Assembly: GCA_037074765.1 (NCBI GenBank)
Contig: JBAMDO010000290.1
Location: 1 to 54,449 of the forward strand
DNA: 54,449 nucleotides
Source of the DNA: Mansonella perstans
Lineage: Eukaryota > Nematoda > Chromadorea > Rhabditida > Onchocercidae
Reading direction: 5' to 3'
Below the pieces are notes generated by a model. It ran no database searches, was not told the origin of the DNA, and was given only the letters and a program-made list of their open reading frames with translations. Shown here one piece after another: positions 1-11,264 of the stretch. The translations under genes and the position numbers were made by a program. Numbering within the stretch: the first letter of the stretch is position 1; each line of letters begins with the position of its first letter.

Positions 1-1
1 A

Positions 2-3000
2 ACATTCAGAAGTGATGAAGAGTTTGTTCGGCGCTTTCTGATGTTTGGAAATGTTGAAGGGATTTATTTTGCGAGACAAAGTGACTTTACATGTACATTA
101 GTCCCAAGTTTGTGCCGTATTATTCAATCAGGTAAGCCATTCTGTGATCCGTTCTTCTAAAATAGTTTTTTTCCCGAGTTTTAGGATCTTTTACCGCTTC
201 TTTATGCCCGTTGTAGGTAAAGGACTGATGATTTTGCGACAGATCTTGGAAATTTCGGAATCCAATCGCGCTCCGAGAAAAGAACCGCTACTGATGGCTC
301 TGGCACTATGTGCGCGTTATAAAGTTTGTTATATCTTCATATTAAATTGTTTTTCAAAACTCTGTACTTGGAATACATGGGAGATTAAAACTGGTAAAAT
401 ACTGAAAACATTTTCCGAATCAGGTTCGCGATACTCAAAGCAAAAAGAAGTTGCCGTGGGACACTATGGAGAAAGAAGAAAAAGTATTACCAGATGCTGT
501 CTGCCGGGACATTAGACCAGTTATGGAAAAGACTTATCAAGAATGCCTCCAGAAATTAGCCCTTTTTGCTGTGCATAAGGTTGGATTTCATCTGATAAAA
601 TGAATAGATTTTAAATAAAGTTGCTAAAAAAGGTCACAAGGGAAGATATCCAGTAAAGTGAAGAAATTACAATTGTCTCAATATTTTCAAAATTATTTGT
701 TTGCTATGTTCTTGCTAAAGAATCACTACTTTTTTGAGAAAACGAAAGATAATATTCGCTGCCTATTGGATTATCAGAGTTTCGTTTTCTTCATTGATGC
801 TATTCCGTTAAGTGCAGAGATAACTTTGACCCCTAGCTGTGGTAGGAAAATTTCCTAATTTCAAAAAGAAAAACTCTTCAATGTAACTGTTAAATAGCAG
901 TTGGCATGTACAGACCTAAAAAGCATATAAGCTTGTATATAAGCTTGAATGTTTGTCACCCCTCATGACACGGTAATAAATAGTTGACTATGCGCAAGTA
1001 AAATATGTCGGATAAGTTTACTTTTGGAAATGAGTTGGAAAATATACTAGTCAATTACATGTACAGGAAAGATGTGGCTTGCTGAAGACATTTGCAGGTG
1101 TGCGTCATACCCATTCATTTATTCACGTTTATCAACTATTGCAAAGTGGTATCAAAGGAAAGTGGATTAAAGAAAAATTCTAATGGTTGGGGACGTGCGT
1201 TGCGTGCAACTGTTACCAAATGGTTTTTTTCTCACTTTTTCTTGTAGTATACGAGTTTGAATGAATCATGCATATTTCACTTTTCAACCTTAGCATTCTG
1301 TCATGTTTGGTTTTGCGCTTGCTCCATAAACAGTTGTATTGGATATTAAGACATTTGCGATTACTTTTTCATGACCAGCTTCTTTTTCTTGGCATATTCA
1401 TCCACCACATTCTGATCATACTGATATTTGTACTGGGCAAATTGTATAACCCTTACGATTAGCCAGCTTATAAGAAATACATTAACGACATATTTTAAGG
1501 TATTACAATCATACTCCAAACCGCCTTGCAGTCATTGTCACTAAGTATCGTCATCGTGTAAGCTATTCACATCGTGATCTGTTTCGCCTGAGCCATATCC
1601 ATCCAAAGCAAAGTTTTCCACCTGAACATAATTACTGGAAACATCAAAAGGAATATGAAAACATTTTTGAGCATGTTATCAAAGGTTACAAAGGTATTTA
1701 TTGTCTTTTGAATTATTGCAGTTTTGCTTGAAGTTACATATTACTTGGAATAGAGACCGTTTCAACTCCTGAATACTCCACTTTCCCCACTACCAAGATT
1801 GTTAGATCGTTTGATATAAGTATGGATGAAAGACCGATTGAAACAGGTATTTGCAAAAAGTTGCCAGCAGATATAAAGTTTTGAGCATTCCCAGCAATGT
1901 TGAGTGGTTTAAAATATCATGTGTTTTTGTTGAACATAAATGCTTTCAAGTTGAGTAATTCTGGGACCGATGTCTAAATTGTAAAGAAATTGCTTTCCGC
2001 AATTAAGAGACCCAAAGACCCAAAAAACGGATTGTTGTCACTAGTCTTGACAGTGTATAAACTGACAGTGTATAAAAGTTTCATACTGTCTTTTTTTCCT
2101 AACTAGTAGAGTACTGAAAACAACTTTTAATACGATGTATCAGGTAATGCAAAAAAAGAAAAGAGAAGGAAGCGACGGCAAGAATTATTATCAACAAGAT
2201 ACGCCAAGCGAAGCCGTTTAAATCCAGAAGAAGCGGAACAAGTACGAAAAAATTTAGACCAGTTCAATTTGGGACCAGCTGCAGAGGAAAAATCTTCTGA
2301 TGGCGCTGGAGAATCATCCGACTCATTCAATGCAATCGCATATATTCATGCTTTTAATAGACTTCAACATTTATCATATGCAAACTTAGACGAGGCGGTT
2401 ACGCTCATCCTTCAATATGGCAAGTCTTTGTTTAATTGAACTGGTTTATTAGATTTTATCACGCTGAATTGCCCGTTAATTTACTGGATACGTGTCTTTT
2501 TTTTAATAAAAGAAAAAGTTAACTGCATTTGCTATTTTGATAATCATTTTTCTAATTCATGTAGTTCAGAGAAATACATAAGACCCATTGCCCGAATGTA
2601 ATCAACAGCTAACTTGTATTAAACCCATGTGGGACTGCTGCTGTTTTAAGGTTTTGAAAAAGAACAAGTTCCGCAGAAACTTCTCAGTTCTAAAGAAATT
2701 TGGGGTGCTTTGCTGAGAAGGATGCCATTGAGTACATTGTTGAAAAACATGGATAAAATGAGTAGTGTTGACCTCTTTAACGAAGAACCAGATGCCAATG
2801 TGTGAGGACTTTTGTCATACAATTCCTTCTGAATTCTAATCATTCAATTTATATTTGAAAGTTTCAAAATGTCAAGTTTTCAAAGCACAACTTTGTGAGT
2901 TTAATTAGGCGGTCATTTGAGGAAGATAATGACTAATAAAATATCGATCTGTTTTTTTATGAAATATTTTTATTTTCAGTTTCAATTATCTCAAAGGTGT

Positions 3001-4499
3001 ATTGAAGAATATATCGTCGTTTTTCTATGACGACTGGGGGAATTACACGAACTTTACAAAGTAATTGTGCGGAAAATATTTAAGTTAATCGATTAGTTTT
3101 ATATCGTATCTTCGATTCAAAGTATATGAATACATGGAGCGAATGACGAAATTTGAATATATTCAATGGATAAGTAAGAAATGAAAATGAAATCTGTCTG
3201 CGACAACAAGAGTTGTTTTAGTGATGATCCAGTATCTTTGGTTGTTAGAAGATTGTCTGATATTGAAAACTTAAAGCAAGAACGGTTTCATCCACTTGCA
3301 ATACTATTAGCGAAAACAAGTTATGAATATGGACGCGAAATGAAGGGTAACCGGATTTGGAAGCCGGTTCAATTGATCCAGAGAGCGTTCGATATCGCGT
3401 TCTACAATAGCATGGATATTATTGAACCAACACACAGACGATATCTTATAGCAGTAGATATTTCGGGTTTGTTACTTTTTTTTTCAAAGCATTTTTAGAA
3501 ATTAGGATTGTCGAATCCATCTAAATTGAGTTTTCTACAACAGAATTGAATAATTACAATTTAGTAGTGATAGTTGCAGATAGCATGGATAGTTTTGTGC
3601 AGGGTACGACATTAGCTTGCAGTCAAGTAGCAGCCGCGCTAGTAATGACCCTTATTCAACACGAAGCTGATGTAAGTTCTACGAAATTCTACGACACAAC
3701 AAACGATTGTTTTTTTTATTTGTAAGTATGTTGATTTGTCATTGCAAGTATTATCTTAAAAGCAAAGTTTTAAAAGTTAACTACGTTAAAACTATTCAGG
3801 TAATTTCATTGGCTTTCTCCGATTTCTTGAAGCCTCTGGAATGGGACAGATTCATGAGCTTAGGCGAATTCTTAACTGCTGCCAAGAGTTTGAGATATGG
3901 TAAGACAGATTGTGCCCAGCCGATGTATTGGGCAGTCGAGCATGCAATATACGTGGATGTTTTTATTGTTTTAACGGATAATGATGTCTCAGTTAAATCT
4001 GTTAGTTTCTTTTCTTTTTCTTCTCAAATTATGCAAAATCATCTGGTTCGAAAAAACAGATGAGAATTAATCCCTAACTGAAACAGTTTACTGCAATGCG
4101 CATAATTTTTTTGTTGTACGAATGTGAAAATTCTTGGCCTAAAAAAATATACTCAAATAAATCAGTGATTTGTTTAATCCTATCAGTTAGAATTTTTTGA
4201 AGGACAGCAAGTGGACTCCTTGTATCAGAATCCTAGAAGTATCAGCAGCTCGATAGGAACCCTTTTGAATTACTAATCATATGAATTCGTTGCTAATGTA
4301 AACTTTGTTGAAGATGAAACCATCAGATGCTATTCAGTGGTACCGCCAGCAAATGGATTTACCAGATGCAAAACTGATTGTGGTAGCAATGACCGATAAT
4401 TCGGGAGCCCTGGCTAATCCTAGTGATCCATATATGTTAGTTATTTGTGGTATGAGTCCATCAGTTCCTCAAGTTATTCATGATTTCATCGTACTATGA
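2..4499 (+). CDS. rop-1: Ro60 / ROP-1 RNA-binding protein (TROVE + vWA), 5' end cut by window edge
   Basis: Ro60 is a ring-shaped RNA-binding protein that holds Y RNAs and misfolded small RNAs. Exons: 2-131, 217-323, 424-579, 1098-1222, 1500-1693, 1754-1846, 2144-2419, 2651-2801, 3222-3466, 3580-3671, 3800-4000, 4314-4499. All phases agree and give 651 residues without the N-terminus. HEAT-like TROVE segments are plain, e.g. VCVIPIHLFTFINYC, GWGRALRATVTKW, SYSHRDLFRLSH and KEIWGALLRRMPLSTLL. The vWA domain follows: DISDS matches the DxSxS MIDAS motif, with GKTDCAQPM and LTDND supplying the other metal ligands. The protein is longer than human Ro60 because of extra nematode segments, including a Lys/Arg-rich insert in exon 7 (from about 2150). 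The intron after 2419 appears to use a GC donor. The ends of exons 3671-4000 are sound; the 4000 donor could instead be at 3990. An in-frame 81-nt cassette may lie at 2980-3060. Confidence 0.93.
2420..2650 (+). other. GC-AG intron in the Ro60 gene
   Basis: The exon before it must end in phase 1 (TAT G) to join the next exon, which starts GT TTT GAA after ttttaag. The only donor that satisfies this is G|GCAAGT at 2419/2420, a GC donor with otherwise perfect consensus. The flanking peptide (LILQYG then FEKEQVPQKLL) aligns continuously with Ro60. An alternative GT donor at 2424 would break the frame. Confidence 0.7.
2980..3060 (+). other. Possible 27-codon cassette exon in the Ro60 gene
   Basis: A good acceptor (ttattttcag) and a donor (gtaatt) enclose 81 nt that enter in phase 2 and leave in phase 2, exactly the phase of the intron between exons 2801 and 3222. 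It could therefore be included or skipped without shifting the frame. The encoded segment contains YDDWGNYTNFTK, which has no counterpart in human Ro60. Its DDWGN stretch resembles DDWGN in exon 7 of the neighbouring channel gene. Splicing is not demonstrated. Confidence 0.35.
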
Positions 4500-5465
4500 A
4501 TAAGTTCGTATTGTGAATAGGTGCAGTGCAGGACATTATCCTTTTGCTTGCTCAAACATTTGTTTTATACTTTGTAGTTTTCGTAAATTAGAGAAGTTCA
4601 AATCATACTATTAATATATTCAATCTATAAGTTTCTTTTTCTTGAAAATAAATTCACTTATTTTTATCAAAAAAATCGAAATCTGTACATTAAGCTTGAG
4701 ATATTATCAAATGTTTCTGGAGTTCACATCGCTAAATGATAGCATTCAAACAAGTGATCCATCAAAGAATACGTTTTTTGAAATTTTGAGACCGAAGAAA
4801 GAAAAAATTACGCAGGTTAAAAGGTTTTTAGGAAAATTACGCAGGTTAAAAAAGGGTTCGACACATTTGGAAGGTTATTTAAACCACGGAAAGAAAATAT
4901 TTTGCATTTCATCGTGAAAGCAAGTGACACATGCATATTAATATGATCAATCCACGCAAAGTGTGAAAAAAAAGTATTAACAGAGTTTTTCCACCTTTCA
5001 GAAATTGAAAGAATTTAAACAAACATTCGATATTTTTCGATGGGTTGGGTGGCATTATGTGTACATGTAAACAGAAAATAATTGTTTGCTATGGATTTTT
5101 TAATAAGCATTTGTGAATAGCAGCGTTAAACAAGGGCTGCTTGTATTGGCATTTTTTTTACTTTGCCATTGCTCGTTTGTAGTAACGTCTAGAAATTTTA
5201 TCAAATTTGTCATAAAATGGAAAAAATGTTTCATGCTGACAAGAATTGTAATATATGATGGACGACTGGTTTAGTTCAGCTTCATTACTTTGATAAATTA
5301 TAGGAGCGCTTTATTTTCATTTATGCAAAAACGGCTTTTTTAGAGAATCCTCTCTTTCTCTTCTTCTTCATTCTAATCTTAGCGAGTTTTAAATTAACAT
5401 CCAAGGTAACATCCAAGCCAAAAATCGACCTTTCCATCAATGCATTCTTATGACATTCAAGCAGT
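4500..5465. other. Intergenic region between Ro60 and the first DEG/ENaC gene
   Basis: No convincing gene. An open frame at 4642-4917 has no recognisable domain and owes part of its length to a local duplication: aaaattacgcaggttaaaa occurs twice between about 4804 and 4850. Just before the channel start codon the sequence reads attcaagcagt then ATG, a splice acceptor almost touching the ATG. That would suit spliced-leader addition or a 5' UTR intron. Confidence 0.6.
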
Positions 5466-8400
5466 ATGAGCACTACTACTACGGACGAATCGTATCGCTT
5501 TCAAGCGCGTTTAGTTGGTGGAAATTTTATTGAATTACCAGTAGAACAATTGAGACGCATTGCAAATGCTAGTGGAGTAGATTCCATTGAGCAGGAAACG
5601 AAACACTTTTCATGTAAGCCATTTCACTTTGCTATCAATAGGATGACAGTTCTGAACAAAGAGGAAAAATTGAATTTGATTAATTTGCAGGAAGTTGCAT
5701 AATGCTTGTCTTGTAGGAAACAGTTATAGACAGTACAACTCTACATGGCCCACTACGACTCTACAAAGGAAAGGGATATGGAAAGATATTTTGGTGTTCA
5801 GTAATGTGTTCTGCTGCAATGTTCTTATCACTTCAAATAAACATATTGGTAGCATATTTCGTGTCGCATCCAACAGCAACATCTGTCACCTTTGTTCCCG
5901 CTGAAGTGCTTACTCTGCCTGCAGTGACCGTATGCAATTACAATCCAATAACCAAAAATTATGTTCAGTGTAAGTTCAGATTTTGAAATTCCTTAACTTA
6001 TTTTTAAAAATTATATTCAGTATTATAACGTACTATTTTTTTGCTAAGGTGACGTGTCATGCTTTATGTTACAGATTAAAATTTCAGTTCACATAATTCT
6101 TTGTTATCGTAGTTAAATTTTAAACTACTTCAATTGTTTCTATGGTCAACTGATATCCAACATGTAGATGATACTTTACAGACACAGACAGCTCCATCCA
6201 CGTATAACTACAGTCTTTTGATATCATCATATATTTTGAGGTTTACAATGTGAATATGAATTTCAAAAATGAAATGTGAATTATGTTAAATACAGATTTG
6301 AATGAATCCAGTAGTGGTGCGGGCTACTTTACCAATGACTTGTTACGCTACATGACAATGGCTTATAGTGAGGTGGAAGACTTATATTTGCATGCCAACA
6401 ATGATACAATCGAAAGAGGGCGACAAGCATATAAATATTTTCAAAGTATTTTTACAGAGTACCCGTTTAATATCGAGAATTTCTTCGCAAGATCTGGGTA
6501 TTAATGTTTAATTCTACTTCTTCGACATTTTGATTTGCTTTAGAAATTTCATTATCTGAAAGAACAGATTTCTTTATTTGCAGCATAAACAATATAAATA
6601 TGAAGTATATGAATAGAAAGTGTAACATCGCTTCATAAATTCGTACCACTTTTATTAAGAAATCATTCTTTATCGCATATTTTGCCCATCATTGGTTTGA
6701 AAATTGTCTAACTAAACGTCCATCCTTGACGTTTTGTTTGCAACTTAAGGTTCTAAAGATAGAAGTTAAATGTGCAATATCTTGAAGCTACTATGTAGTG
6801 AGTGGAAACAGAACTTGCTTGATTTTGTTGTATCATTTGACATAGTTTCATAAGAATGTATATGCTTGGCATTCATGAACGCAATCATAAATAAGCAAAT
6901 GCCGAAAGAAAACATTTTCATTGCACCATTTCCTCACTAATGAAATCAAAAAACAAGAGCTTATTATATATATTCAATATTTACAAAAAAGAAAAAAAAA
7001 AGAATTTTCACAGAGCAAATGACAGAGATTAGACAAATTCGCTGAACGACATTCACCTTGCGTAATTCGTTCGTATTCACAATACGTAGTTCATCTCATC
7101 AATTTTTTGTTTCACTGAATCTACTAATTAAGTTCAGGCTTTCTTGTCATGAAATGCTTAAAATTTGTTCTGTTGGCGGTGCTGAGTTAGACTGTTGTGC
7201 AATGTCAAGAAAAGTGCTCACTGATCTCGGTTCATGCTTTGTATTTTCCCTCGATGAGATGAAATTAAAGCAGACCCAACCAGGCATTTTCAATGGGTAT
7301 GTCCAGTTTTTTGTAGAATGCAATCTGCGATTCATTCTACATAAGATTCATATTTGAAAGAAATTAAAAAAGAAATTGATAAAATCAGAAAATGAAAATT
7401 TTGGTAACGGAAGTTGAAATAGTCTAATCGATTCAGTTAGCTACAATAACTAGTTTTCCTTTGCTTCCTCAAACTAAAATAACATCTAAACTAAAATAGC
7501 ATGTAATTCAGAACGACTAGTGAAACAGTAAGGCGGCAAATAGCGCCTTTGAGCAAAAACTTAATCAATTTGTGGGTTAATTGCTATATAATGTTCAGAT
7601 TACAACTGATATTAGATGCCGGAGTAAATGATGCTATCGCTGTTAATTATGCTGAAGAAGGTTGTTTTGAATTTTAACTTAACATGCTTGTTTAAAGGTG
7701 CAAGTCTACGAAGTGGGCTTCAATTTGTTTAGTTATATTTTGTCTCATTACAAATTTACTGTGTAAATAAGAAATCTTATTTTTAGGAAATACTCTACCA
7801 ATTTTTTCTAATAATCTTGAAGATGGATTTCGATTATATGTTCGAAGTGAAAATGAATTAGCATATTCATATACGGAAGGTCTTTCGGTCTCACCATCAT
7901 ATCGCGCATATATTGCTTTAAATTTAGAAACTGTATGCTTTTCCTAAGAACTCAATTTTAATTTTTATTTATACTAGTTATAATAAATGTTATTAAAATA
8001 TTTTGGTAGGATCTACCTTAAAGTGTTTATTGTATGCAAAATTTTTACACAAATACAATAAATATTTTTTTAGTTTCATTTCCTTACTCCCGACGACTGG
8101 GGAAATTGTACGCATACCTGGCCACCGAAATCGCCTCAGCGAGCATTTCGTTTGCCGTACACGGCTAAGAATTGTGCTTCACTTTGTCAACAAGTATACA
8201 ACGCTTTTATTACTATTTATTTTCCTCAAAAACTTTATCATATGTTTAATTTTCTAATGATAATATTACACTTCCTTGATTTATGCAACAATTCATTTAG
8301 ATATATTATGAACAAAGGATTAATTGCACTCCACTATTATACAGCGTTGGTGATGGTTAGACATTGAAATTTTCAGTTTTATTCATTTGCTTTTTAATTC

Positions 8401-9491
8401 TGAATTTTCATTGAACTTTGAATACTTCCAATTTGATGTTTTTAGCTCATCTGAATACCTGTACACCAAGCGAATTGCATGCATTCATGCTTCAAGGTAA
8501 TTGTTCTGCTATCCAGAATTTAAGCCTTTATAAATTAGCCTTTCATATGGTTACTTTTTTCACTAAGATAAGCATTATCTGAACTTCATCGTACCTGAAA
8601 ATTTTCATTCCTCCATAATCCAGATATATTAGATCTTGGTAAATTCAGTTGCTGACCGAACAAACAATATCAATGGCCCTGAATGCGCAGATAATATCTG
8701 TCCAACGTCCTGCATAACTCATGAATATAAGGCATCGATAACATATGGATATGGATTTTCTGAAAGTGCTATGGATTGGCTAACAAATATTAACAATAAG
8801 TGGACTCGGGAGCATATCAAGTACGAGTTATAATTATAACTTTGTCCTAATTATCCTTGAACTATATGTAATTCATCAGTTCATTGATTTTTTGTGATTC
8901 ATAAAAAGGTGACTTGTACTTTTACAGGGAAAATTTTGCTGTGGTGAATATCTTTTATCGCGAAATGTCTTACTTACTGAATGAACAGATGCAGTCAACA
9001 TCACTGGTGGACGTATTGAGTAACAACTTCAAACTATAATGATTGCAATATGATTACATCAACTTTTCGGAAAATGCTAGATGAAAAATACGAATCATTT
9101 GCTACAAGCTTAACAGCACATTAGAATTTAATTTTTAGGTAATATTGGAGGAAACATGGGATTGTTCTTTGGTGCAAGTGTGATAACAGTCATTGAATTA
9201 GTCATATTTCTTTCTAAGCTAGCATGGATTGCATTTTCGAGTCGACGTCGTGAATACATGTTCCACAAACGTCAGAAAGAACGTGATCGTGAGAAACGCC
9301 TTTCAACAGTAATCAATATCGCTGCTGTAAGGCCTTAAATTCCACATAAACCAAAATTTCCACTTTTCCGGTCTTATCAAAATGTGAAAACTAAAAACAT
9401 GTGTGAGTTGCAGCATTCGAGACGGAGTTGTGATGGAACGGCATGGATTGGGCAGAAGAAAATGATCACTCACAAAAAGAACACAATTTAA
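5466..9491 (+). CDS. DEG/ENaC amiloride-sensitive cation channel subunit, copy 1
   Basis: Degenerin/epithelial sodium channel family: trimeric cation channels with two membrane helices and a large extracellular Cys-rich domain, used in nematode mechanosensation, acid sensing and neuromuscular signalling. Exons: 5466-5613, 5724-5969, 6296-6497, 7138-7296, 7599-7660, 7787-7932, 8074-8193, 8301-8355, 8446-8496, 8649-8820, 8928-9019, 9139-9326, 9414-9491, about 572 residues. The gating HG motif is in TTLHGPLRLYKGKGYGKIFW, followed by TM1, then VTVCNYNP, the LTDLGSCF signature, and a pre-TM2/TM2 stretch GGNMGLFFGASVITVIE with the G-x-S filter (GAS), very like ASIC channels. The cytosolic tail is Arg/Lys-rich. 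If the last GTAAGG donor (9327) is not used, the protein ends at 9338 with AAVRP. The usual CGC-P motif reads INCTP here, so one conserved Cys is missing. The specific subfamily is not assigned. Confidence 0.92.
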
Positions 9492-11264
9492 AAATTGATA
9501 AAGATCATTAAAAAGAAAAGAGTATCTGTCTCAGCTGTTGATTATATTAGGAGAATATTAGCAAGTCAAATGATTATCATACGCCTTGTTTGTTTGCTGC
9601 CTTATTTCAACTTGGTAATCTTTTGGATGTGAAATTTTGGAATAAAAATTTTGTGCACCTTTTTCGGGAGAGAAACATCTTGAAAACAAATGCACACTTT
9701 ATACAATATTCGATAAGGACGAACAACCTTGAAAATCTATCTTGTGTTACGGAATTTAAGCTTTATATTCCGTCTGTGAGTCTCTTAAAACAGACTAATG
9801 TTGTCCTTTTATGATTTGTAAGATGATATTTGTAAAGAAGCAATTTTTATAATCGCCTGTCTACAAGTCCTGAAAATTCATAAACACACATTTCACAGTT
9901 CCTAAAAAAGATAATGTAAAATGGAAGAATCTATGTGCATTCTTGTGCAATTGAGTCCAAACAGTGTGGTAAAGATGAGTGGATGTTCATATTTTCTTGG
10001 TATTACTGAATGACTTATATGAAAAAGACGTAGTACGAATCAATCAACCAATCAATTAAAATTTTTACAGGGTCTTTTTTGCTTGTTAATCAGAAAAATA
10101 TGGCAAGACTAGTTTCTGACAGATGTGTGATTAACTTGTTAGAAAAAAAAAATCTAGTATACTATAGTCTGTGTATTTCATACTCAATTTGTTGGATAGA
10201 TAGGAGGAGAAGAAGGATGAATAAATGCATTTTTTTTTATCAATGTATATAGTCTTGCTAGTAAACATTCCTCATGATCATTACACTCCTCCTGTCATCG
10301 TTGACAATACTGTATACATTAGTGTCACCCCATTCTTTTCAACTGCTATGATAGTGCCAACACCCATGCCTATGGCTTAATAGGATCGCCACATTTGTCA
10401 TCTTCCTTCTCCCTCCATCATTCTTGTGCCTTACAAATAAAATTACAAACTCAATTGTCAATGGACAAAGCGATACAATCAATGAATCCTCATTACTTAG
10501 ATACTGGAGTGAAACATGCTTTCTGAAATATTATTGTTGCTAAGACATGCTTACAGATCATGCTTGCAGAAACTTATCTGTAAGCATGTCTTAACAACTT
10601 TTTTTAAATAAATTAGGAAATTAGTATTGGTGCACTTTTTGGCAGCTATTAAGTTTATTGACAAGTAATGTATGTAGATATCCGTTCTGAAATAATTTCT
10701 TTTGTAGTCTTTCTTTCAAACAAGATGGAAATTTAATTGTAACTAATCAACCTATTGATAACTTGCACAATGTCCAATGATCATTTATTCGTCAGTGAAT
10801 TTCACTGCTGATGCTTGAAAGAAAAAATTAATTTCATGGTTCTTTCCAGCTTTTGTTCTTTCACTTGATTAGTAATAAGGTTTAACATCAAGTCTTTTAA
10901 ATGACTTTCCTTGCTTTTTTGCAGAGATTAATTAACTCATTGCATTTGGTAATCTTTCTCACAACATTTCTGATTTAACGAAATTGTCCAATTGCAATTC
11001 TTCATCCAAATGAAATAATACTGTTTATTTGACTTTTCATTTTTTCATATTACCGCCTGTTTTTTTATTTTTTTGCGTAAACTCAGTTTTTTAAGCTCTA
11101 TTCTCTCGCCACTTTGTTCACAGATTTTTAATTTACTATGTCCTCATTCACTACAGTATTTTTTTGTCCCTTGGTTTCGCAATAAAAAAGAAGCTTTTAA
11201 AAATAGTTCAGATTTCACGCCGACTTCGTCAATACTAAGGAATTCCTTCTCGAAGTCAAACATT
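9492..11264. other. Intergenic region between the two channel genes
   Basis: It holds no exon I can support. The open frame at 9590-9814 has no family resemblance. The main structure is the long inverted repeat at 10536-10598. Several T-rich runs precede the second channel gene. Confidence 0.55.
10536..10598. repeat. Long near-perfect inverted repeat (hairpin)
   Basis: The left arm (10536-10558) and right arm (10576-10598) are complementary at 22 of 23 positions around a 17-nt loop. The innermost 18 bp (TAAGACATGCTTACAGAT and its complement) are perfect; the single mismatch is C opposite A. Folded as RNA this would give a compact 63-nt hairpin of pre-microRNA size. It could equally be the remnant of a foldback element. 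The loop itself repeats part of the arm (catgcttgcag against catgcttacag). Confidence 0.8.

Noticed and set aside
4642..4917. 91-codon plus-strand frame between Ro60 and the first channel
   Set aside because: No recognisable domain, and part of the frame is a local duplication of aaaattacgcagg.
11073..11264. In-frame extension upstream of the second channel's ATG
   Set aside because: It has no ATG and reads as AT-rich noncoding sequence; the ATG at 11265 is kept as start.
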